Both the position numbers and the translations under genes were made by a program. A model generated the notes under the pieces. It saw only the letters and a program-made list of their open reading frames with translations, was not told the DNA's origin and did no database searches. 39,995 nt of DNA from Nostoc sp. KVJ20 (lineage in GTDB: Bacteria > Cyanobacteriota > Cyanobacteriia > Cyanobacteriales > Nostocaceae), in contig NZ_KV757635.1 of assembly GCF_001712795.1 (NCBI RefSeq), positions 1 through 39,995 on the forward strand, in the 5' to 3' direction. Shown piece by piece: positions 35,517 through 39,995 of the stretch. Within the stretch, counting starts at the first letter, position 1. The number at the start of each line of letters is the position of its first letter.

Positions 35517-35924
35517 TTAAAATTCCAGCAATTGAACGTAAGCATCCAACGCTGCAAGTGCCGGGTGCGGATGTGGCTGTGACTTTAAGCCGTTAGAGAT
35601 TGTAACGATAGTCCCTTGCTCAATCATGGTAAAATTGATATCACTTTGACGAGCAGAACAACGATATAAGACTGTTAGTAAAACAAAGTTTAATTGTTCT
35701 AAAATCAAGTCTTCACCCAGATGAAGCCGCCATGTAAAATTTTCTGAATTAATTGAGCGCCAAGGGTTACTAAAAGAGGATTTTTCAACCATTGGTAGTG
35801 TCTTGATCTGGAATCTGTAGTGTCCAGCAGTAGAGCATTCATCAGGGGCAAGAGCCGCCCATTGTTGTAAAAGCTGTTGGTAAGTTTCAATCATTCTCAG
35901 TTCCCTATCTTGCGTAAAAGACAA
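35517..35924 (-). CDS. Hypothetical protein in the DnaB-methylase operon
   Basis: A 135-residue protein from TTG 35924, with GGAGG eight nt upstream; ATG 35894 (MIETYQQLLQQW) is an alternative but has a poorer ribosome site. The N-terminus is helical (IETYQQLLQQWAALAPDE) and the rest is beta-rich (FTWRLHLGEDLILEQLNFVL, then INFTMIEQGTIVTIS). No family recognised. It lies 21 nt after the DnaB stop and 5 nt before the ASCH start, so it is a member of the same operon. Nothing suggests a membrane location. Confidence 0.65.
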   Translation of the reverse strand: MSFTQDRELRMIETYQQLLQQWAALAPDECSTAGHYRFQIKTLPMVEKSSFSNPWRSINSENFTWRLHLGEDLILEQLNFVLLTVLYRCSARQSDINFTMIEQGTIVTISNGLKSQPHPHPALAALDAYVQLLEF

Positions 35925-35945
35925 TGTTTATCCTCCAGTAGAGCC

Positions 35946-37310
35946 TTAAAAACTACGACCACGAGATAAATTCTTGAATCTGGTAAACTGATGGTCAAAT
36001 AAAAGCTTGACTGTACCAGTGGGGCCATTACGTTGCTTGCGAACAACTAACTCAGCAATGCCACGATCTGGGGTATCGGGGTTGTACATTTCTTCGCGGT
36101 AAAGCATGATCACAACATCACTGTCTTGCTCAACAGCACCACTGTCTTTTAAATCACTTAGTACAGGGCGTTTATCGTTACGGTGTTCAACTTCGCGGTT
36201 GAGTTGGGACAAAGCCAGTACAGGCACATCCAAATCTTTGGCTAATCTTTTTAATCCTCGGCTGATTTCACCGACTCGTTGAGCCATGTTCACCCGTGAA
36301 TCAGTATCAAGAGCCATCAGTTGTAAATAGTCAATGATCACAAGCCCAACACCACCGTAATGGGATGAAATTCGGCGGACTTGGCTACGGATTTCATTAA
36401 GAGAAGGGCAAGATTCGTCGTTGATGAAAATCTGTTGTTCGCTTAATTCTGCGATCGCCACGCTCAAAGGTTGCCACTGACTGTCAGAGACATTCCCAGT
36501 TTCCAAGAAGTTATTTTCAATGCCGGATTCGCTGCTCAAGAATCGCTGTACGTACTCATCAGTAGACATTTCCAAGCTGAAAACGCAGATCGGCATCTTC
36601 CCAGTTTTGGCAACATTGAGAGCGAGATTACCAGCCAAAGCGGATTTACCAACAGAAGGACGAGCAGCTAGTACATACAACCGTCCTTTGCGAAAACCAC
36701 CGCCGAGTATACTGTCCAGGTCATAAAATCCACTGCTTGCTGCTGGTGATCCCTTACCAGTATGACGCGCTTCAATTTCGGTAAAAGTGTCGGCTAAGGC
36801 ATGAGAAATATGAACCAAGTCAGAGGCAGAATGCTCAGACTTAATGCAGTAGACTTTTTGTTCGGCTTCGTCGAGAATTACAGGTAAATCAGTTTCGGTG
36901 GCATAGCCGAGTTGAACAATCTCAGTGCCAGCAAGGATTAACTGCCGCCTTTGGTATTTTTCCATTACCAAGTCAGCTAAAACATCGATGTTCACAGCTG
37001 AAACAGTACGGTCAACCAGACTGGCCAGTTTATTGCGTCCACCGATACGGAACAATAAACCATTATCAGACAACCAGTTAGTGATGCAAAGCAAATCCGT
37101 TGGTAATCCTTGGCTGTACAGTCGTAGGGCTGCTTGATAAATGTCTTTGTGGGCATTGATGTAAAAAGCATCTGCCACTAAGCGATCGCTGATTCGGCTC
37201 ATGGCACTTGGGTCGAGCATAATGCCACCAAGTATTACTTCTTCAGCTTCAATGCTTTGTGGGGGTAAGCGGTCTTGTTGAGATGTGAAGTTTGATTTGT
37301 CTTGTGCCAT
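35946..37310 (-). CDS. dnaB: Replicative DNA helicase DnaB
   Basis: A 454-residue DnaB-type hexameric helicase without intein. The N-terminal domain starts LPPQSIEAEEVILGGIMLDP. The RecA-like motor has Walker A ARPSVGKSAL (216-225), the H1a/Walker B region VIIDYLQLM, and DnaB motif QLNREVEHR...LSDLKDSGAVEQDSD. The C-terminus (RKQRNGPTGTVKLLFDHQFT) is conserved. It unwinds DNA at forks. It differs from what I expect of a housekeeping copy mainly by context: it follows an initiator-like gene and precedes methylase and DUF genes, the layout of a plasmid, phage or integrated element. A MITE-like hairpin separates it from the initiator gene. Confidence 0.93.
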   Translation of the reverse strand: MAQDKSNFTSQQDRLPPQSIEAEEVILGGIMLDPSAMSRISDRLVADAFYINAHKDIYQAALRLYSQGLPTDLLCITNWLSDNGLLFRIGGRNKLASLVDRTVSAVNIDVLADLVMEKYQRRQLILAGTEIVQLGYATETDLPVILDEAEQKVYCIKSEHSASDLVHISHALADTFTEIEARHTGKGSPAASSGFYDLDSILGGGFRKGRLYVLAARPSVGKSALAGNLALNVAKTGKMPICVFSLEMSTDEYVQRFLSSESGIENNFLETGNVSDSQWQPLSVAIAELSEQQIFINDESCPSLNEIRSQVRRISSHYGGVGLVIIDYLQLMALDTDSRVNMAQRVGEISRGLKRLAKDLDVPVLALSQLNREVEHRNDKRPVLSDLKDSGAVEQDSDVVIMLYREEMYNPDTPDRGIAELVVRKQRNGPTGTVKLLFDHQFTRFKNLSRGRSF

Positions 37311-37323
37311 AAATCCTCAAAGA

Positions 37324-37432
37324 GAAGTCAGAATTCGGAGGTTGGAAGTCGCAAGTTAAGAGTGAAGAACAGGAGCAGAGGAAGTCAGGAAGAAAGCTGA
37401 ATTTGGAAAAAATACTTCCGAATTCCGACTTC
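37324..37432. repeat. MITE-like hairpin between the initiator-like gene and dnaB
   Basis: Terminal inverted arms: GAAGTCAGAATTCGGA (37324-37339) and TCCGAATTCCGACTTC (37417-37432), one mismatch, enclosing about 77 nt of purine-rich DNA with further AAGTC and GAAGA repeats. Related EcoRI-core text occurs at 38791-38962. Confidence 0.7.
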
Positions 37433-37435
37433 AAC

Positions 37436-38770
37436 TCATGCAGCTTGCGGATGTAAGTACACATACATTTGAGGATGTGTCAGCTTTAACCAATCCAACC
37501 ATTTGAGTGTTGCACCTGGGTCTTGTTGGTCATAGCGAGTGCTGAAAGAAGCGATCGCTTTGTCTTTACCAACTTCATCCATGCGGTCTAAAAGTTCATT
37601 GAATGTGGCTTTATGCCAATCAAGAGAACGATTTGAGTAGTAACCGATGGGTTGGTCATTGGGTTTTGATTGTTCAGTTTGTGGCGTAGATAATTCAAGA
37701 ACTTTTGACCAATAAACCAGCAGTTCTTCTAAACCAGCTTTACTCACCTCCAAATTGCTGATTGATTTGATCACAGTGGGGACTTTTTGCTGCCAATTAA
37801 CCTTGTCCCACTCGGCTCTCTCCTTGGCGATTAACTCCACCAAACGGCGATCGCAGGTTTGGTAAATGTTGTCTCTAGAAGAAGTACGCCAAGGGAAACG
37901 CCAACAGCGGAGTTTGATTTCATTTCTGTAAACTGCGGGTAAAGGCTCAGATGCCAAGATGCCGGGGTCAAGCAAGATGTGATTGAGCAAATCATCAATC
38001 GACTGAAATTTTGGTTTGCTTGGTTTCTTGTTTGCTTGTTCGTTTTTTTTATCGAACAACCCCGCCGCAATAGTTGGTCTACATGAGGGAATGTCTGTTT
38101 GATGCAAAGTCTCGGATTGATTTGACAACGAAGTGAGAGATTCGGGAATTGGTTCTTCCTGGTTTGATTGTGAAGACGAAGATTCGGGAATTGGTTCTTC
38201 TTCCTGATTTGGTTGTAAATCCAAGTTAGTTTCTTCACACACATACTCGCTTTTTGGGGGGACTGCCCTTAGTGTGAATTCCTTAGATGGGATTACCTTA
38301 ATGGGAATACCTTTGTGGGTCAAATTTGACCCCACCCCCCATGCAGAATTGACCCCCCCACTGGGTGCAAAATTGCCCCCACCCCCCGTGCAATTTTGAC
38401 TGGGGTTAATTTTGGCTGGGGTTTCTTTTGTTGTTTTGATTTGGGAGCGAAGTAATGGAACTTGGTTAGGAGAAACCCACGAAGAAGGTGTAGTGGGAGT
38501 ATAAATGTTAGTAGTTCCAATACGTTCTTGTATTTCAATCATTCCGGCGGCTAGTAAAAGCTTGATGGCATTTTTGGCAGTTTTGAGAGCCATGTAACAA
38601 TGTTTAGCCATCTTAGGGATAGACTCAAAACAACCGCTTACACCTGCTCTCCTTTGGATATGCGCGTACAGCCGGAATTCTGATGATTCAAGTGGATAAT
38701 CATCAAAAAAACCAGGAATGAAGACTTCAAAAGCTGTCCGATTATTAAGCTGATTTTCTGCTAAAGTCAT
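37436..38770 (-). CDS. Winged-helix replication-initiator-like protein
   Basis: A 444-residue protein. The N-terminal 100 residues look like a winged helix as in phage or plasmid replication proteins (FIPGFFDDYPLESSEFRLYA, then KMAKHCYMALKTAKNAIKLL, GMIEIQERIG). A long low-complexity linker follows: glycine-rich (about 125-150), then Ser/Glu-rich with a repeated (E)EEPIPES unit. The C-terminal 200 residues are helical, with many tryptophans. Position directly before dnaB and the layout DNA-binding head-linker-tail recall lambda O or DnaD-like loaders that bring DnaB to the origin. No standard Rep motif was recognised, so the role is inferred. The linker-coding DNA carries iteron-like repeats. 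Confidence 0.7.
   Translation of the reverse strand: MTLAENQLNNRTAFEVFIPGFFDDYPLESSEFRLYAHIQRRAGVSGCFESIPKMAKHCYMALKTAKNAIKLLLAAGMIEIQERIGTTNIYTPTTPSSWVSPNQVPLLRSQIKTTKETPAKINPSQNCTGGGGNFAPSGGVNSAWGVGSNLTHKGIPIKVIPSKEFTLRAVPPKSEYVCEETNLDLQPNQEEEPIPESSSSQSNQEEPIPESLTSLSNQSETLHQTDIPSCRPTIAAGLFDKKNEQANKKPSKPKFQSIDDLLNHILLDPGILASEPLPAVYRNEIKLRCWRFPWRTSSRDNIYQTCDRRLVELIAKERAEWDKVNWQQKVPTVIKSISNLEVSKAGLEELLVYWSKVLELSTPQTEQSKPNDQPIGYYSNRSLDWHKATFNELLDRMDEVGKDKAIASFSTRYDQQDPGATLKWLDWLKLTHPQMYVYLHPQAA
38317..38421. repeat. Iteron-like repeats and palindromes inside the initiator-like gene
   Basis: A run of related units of about 21-25 bp, each with an AATT(TT)G core next to a C- or G-tract. It includes the perfect 16-bp palindrome GGGTCAAATTTGACCC (38317-38332), an inverted pair CAAAATTGC (38368-38376) with GCAATTTTG (38390-38398), and direct repeats AATTTTGACTGGGG and AATTTTGGCTGGGG (38392-38421). 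C-tracts of 5-7 alternate with the cores. It encodes the glycine-rich linker. Confidence 0.65.
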
Positions 38771-38790
38771 AATGATATACCTATTGAAGA

Positions 38791-38962
38791 AGAATTCAGA
38801 AGTCAGAATTCAGGAGTCAGAATCAATTAGTGGGGGATTCAGACCCGCTACTTTCTTGTTGACCGCTAAATATGCAGATTTAGCGGGGGTATTAAACCCG
38901 CTTATTCATCCACCAGTCGTACAGAATTCATTCTGAATTCTGACTCCTGACTCCTGAATTCT
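38791..38962. repeat. MITE-like nested hairpin upstream of the initiator-like gene
   Basis: Outer arms of about 33 nt (38791-38823 and 38930-38962) are largely complementary and built from the unit GAATTCAGGAGTCA. The centre holds a perfect 9-bp stem CCGCTAAAT (38863-38871) with ATTTAGCGG (38878-38886). No coding capacity. Such non-autonomous repeats are scattered in Nostocales genomes. The 247-nt gap between the initiator-like and DUF5131 genes consists of this element plus a terminator. Confidence 0.75.
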
Positions 38963-38970
38963 GTTTGATA

Positions 38971-39010
38971 AAAATTGCCTTCCCTCGAAAGTCTCTTAAC
39001 AATCGAGGGA
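38971..39010 (-). terminator. Probable terminator of the DUF5131 gene
   Basis: TCCCTCGA (38981-38988) and TCGAGGGA (39003-39010) form a perfect 8-bp stem with a 14-nt loop. On the minus strand it starts 8 nt after the stop and is followed by AGGCAATTTTT. The T-run is a little late, so moderate confidence. Confidence 0.55.
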
Positions 39011-39017
39011 TTTGTTT

Positions 39018-39824
39018 CTAATCACAAGTGAAGTTGGGAAATTCCCGAATTTGTATCTGTTGAGGAAATTCAGCAAGTTCGCCGCCTTTGGCGTGTTTAG
39101 TTTTAAAAGGTTGCTGATTCAAATAAACATTTGACCCCAATTGCTTGACAAACACAGGCGTTTTTGACTCGTTGCACTGTTTGACGAGAGACTCGACCCA
39201 TTCGATATGGCATGGTCTAGAGTCTGGCCCTGATTCACCACCGATAATAAGCCACTGGACATCATTCAAATATTGGCTAATATCGCCCAAATGTTTTAGT
39301 AATGGCTCCACTGACCAAAACCTAACACTAGCTGGAATTTGGGCAAGGAATTGACTACGTTCTTCAAGAGTGTGACGGTTTTCTATAGAAGTTCCAACCC
39401 AAATATTAGAAGGTAATTCCTCTAGCCCATGATTAGAGAGCCATTCATTTATAGATGACAACATAACTTCTGGGCGCTTAGTGAGGATTTGGAATATCTG
39501 CTTTGGCGCTACGAACATTCCATCTAGCATTTCATGTTGCCACAAACGCGGAACCCATTCACCGAAAACATCAGTCATTGAAGAAACGAAATGCTTTTTG
39601 GGTTTTCTTTGGAATCCCCATTTACGAATAGCTTCTGTATCTAACACTAGCTCTGGTGGTTGCCCAGAGTAGGGTTGCTTATTCCCACCAAAGAAAGAAT
39701 TTTGATTCAGCTTTTCGCTATAGCAATTTTTACACCCCTCTGAGATTTTTTGACACCACCAACCGCCTCCCTTGGCACGGATGATATTATCTGTTAAGTC
39801 TGCCCATTCTATATTTGTTGGCAT
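39018..39824 (-). CDS. Phage Gp37/Gp68-family protein (DUF5131)
   Basis: A 268-residue protein from ATG 39824 (MPTNIEWADLTDNII). Family marks are IEWAD at the start, the cysteine cluster CQKISEGCKNCYSEKLN (three spaced cysteines as in radical-SAM-like sites), VSSMTDVFGEWVP, QILTKRPE, NIWVGTSIENR, RFWSVEPLL and IIGGESGPDSRPCH. It is named after phage proteins of unknown function; the CxxxxxxCxxC arrangement suggests an iron-sulfur enzyme. Common in phages, plasmids and integrated elements, which fits the adjacent replication genes. The frame extends upstream to 39881, but that part overlaps the divergent gene and lacks similarity. Confidence 0.88.
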   Translation of the reverse strand: MPTNIEWADLTDNIIRAKGGGWWCQKISEGCKNCYSEKLNQNSFFGGNKQPYSGQPPELVLDTEAIRKWGFQRKPKKHFVSSMTDVFGEWVPRLWQHEMLDGMFVAPKQIFQILTKRPEVMLSSINEWLSNHGLEELPSNIWVGTSIENRHTLEERSQFLAQIPASVRFWSVEPLLKHLGDISQYLNDVQWLIIGGESGPDSRPCHIEWVESLVKQCNESKTPVFVKQLGSNVYLNQQPFKTKHAKGGELAEFPQQIQIREFPNFTCD

Positions 39825-39865
39825 GATTACTTCTCTCTCATTAATTTGAAATTGAACAATTGAGT

Positions 39866-39995
39866 ATGACAAATAAAACACCTCAAACGGAATATGATTC
39901 CCCGTGGAAGCAGATGTTGCAGTTGTATTTTGAAGACTTCATGCAATTCTTTTTTCCTCAAACCCATGCTCAAATTGATTGGAGTAGAGGTTTCG
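39866..39995 (+). CDS. Start of a cyanobacterial Rpn/PDDEXK-type transposase-like protein, partial
   Basis: The first 43 codons are visible before the window ends. The peptide YDSPWKQMLQLYFEDFMQFF, then FPQTHAQIDWSRGF, is the well-known beginning of a very abundant cyanobacterial family annotated as transposase or DUF4351/Rpn-like nuclease (consensus DNPWKE-x(4)-YFPEF-x(2)-FFFP-x-I-x(2)-IDW-x-RGYEFLD). The catalytic region lies beyond the edge. It is divergent from the DUF5131 gene. Confidence 0.75.
   Translation, partial: MTNKTPQTEYDSPWKQMLQLYFEDFMQFFFPQTHAQIDWSRGF

Noticed and set aside
35946..37310. Intein in DnaB, common in cyanobacteria
   Set aside because: The helicase runs through all motifs at normal length (454 residues) with no splicing blocks.
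30405..39995. Complete prophage
   Set aside because: Replication-type and Gp37/Gp68-type genes are present, but there are no capsid, tail, terminase, lysis or integrase genes in the window.

Overview
The window looks like chromosome (or a large replicon) of a filamentous, Nostocales-type cyanobacterium. Reasons: many HIP1 palindromes (GCGATCGC), the C-terminus of an RpaB/Ycf27-type response regulator at the left edge, and families typical of these genomes (DUF1822, CHAT-TPR, DUF1392, short EcoRI-core hairpin repeats). It is dominated by accessory genes: a defence island in the middle and a replication or mobile-element-like operon on the right.

Layout. 1-2.4 kb: end of the response regulator, then a short-chain dehydrogenase and a UGT-like glycosyltransferase closed by a terminator. 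2.5-9.2 kb: a small HNH nuclease, then a tight trio of sigma-70-like protein, DUF1822 protein and a 1605-residue TPR-CHAT caspase-like protein. 9.2-12.3 kb: decayed or small genes around dinB (DNA polymerase IV), including an oxidoreductase fragment and a second copy of the dinB 3' end.

12.9-30.2 kb, defence island: a DUF499 ATPase, a small partner, and a 567-residue protein ending in a HEPN-like R-x4-H motif. Next, on the opposite strand, is a three-gene ubiquitin-like operon (Ubl, E2-fold protein, JAB-E1 fusion). Then come an XRE regulator with an ImmA/IrrE protease, a truncated methylase start, a small protein with a PIN nuclease, the intact DUF1156 DNA methylase, a toxin-antitoxin pair with a broken toxin, and a PLD-SNF2 helicase. 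DUF499 ATPase, DUF1156 methylase and PLD/SNF2 helicase form one modification-restriction-like system, which the ubiquitin-like operon, regulators and PIN pair split in two. The ubiquitin-like operon is the most striking part: the E2-fold protein has no cysteine at all, the E1 domain has none in the usual catalytic crossover loop, and the Ubl has no terminal Gly-Gly, so it should not work by the standard thioester relay. A palindrome-rich divergent promoter joins it to the XRE/ImmA pair, which suggests stress- or infection-dependent control.

30.4-33.3 kb: a NACHT (STAND) NTPase with a C-terminal pentapeptide array encoded by 21 nearly identical 15-bp units. 33.3-38.8 kb, minus strand: a probable operon of winged-helix initiator-like protein, DnaB helicase, small protein, ASCH protein, C5 cytosine methylase, DUF1392 and a frameshifted DUF488 gene. 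The initiator-like gene contains iteron-like repeats that could be an origin, and it is flanked by MITE-like hairpins. 39-40 kb: a phage Gp37/Gp68-type (DUF5131) protein and the start of a transposase/nuclease-like gene cut by the window edge.

All function calls come from reading the sequence and recalling protein families; no database search was run.
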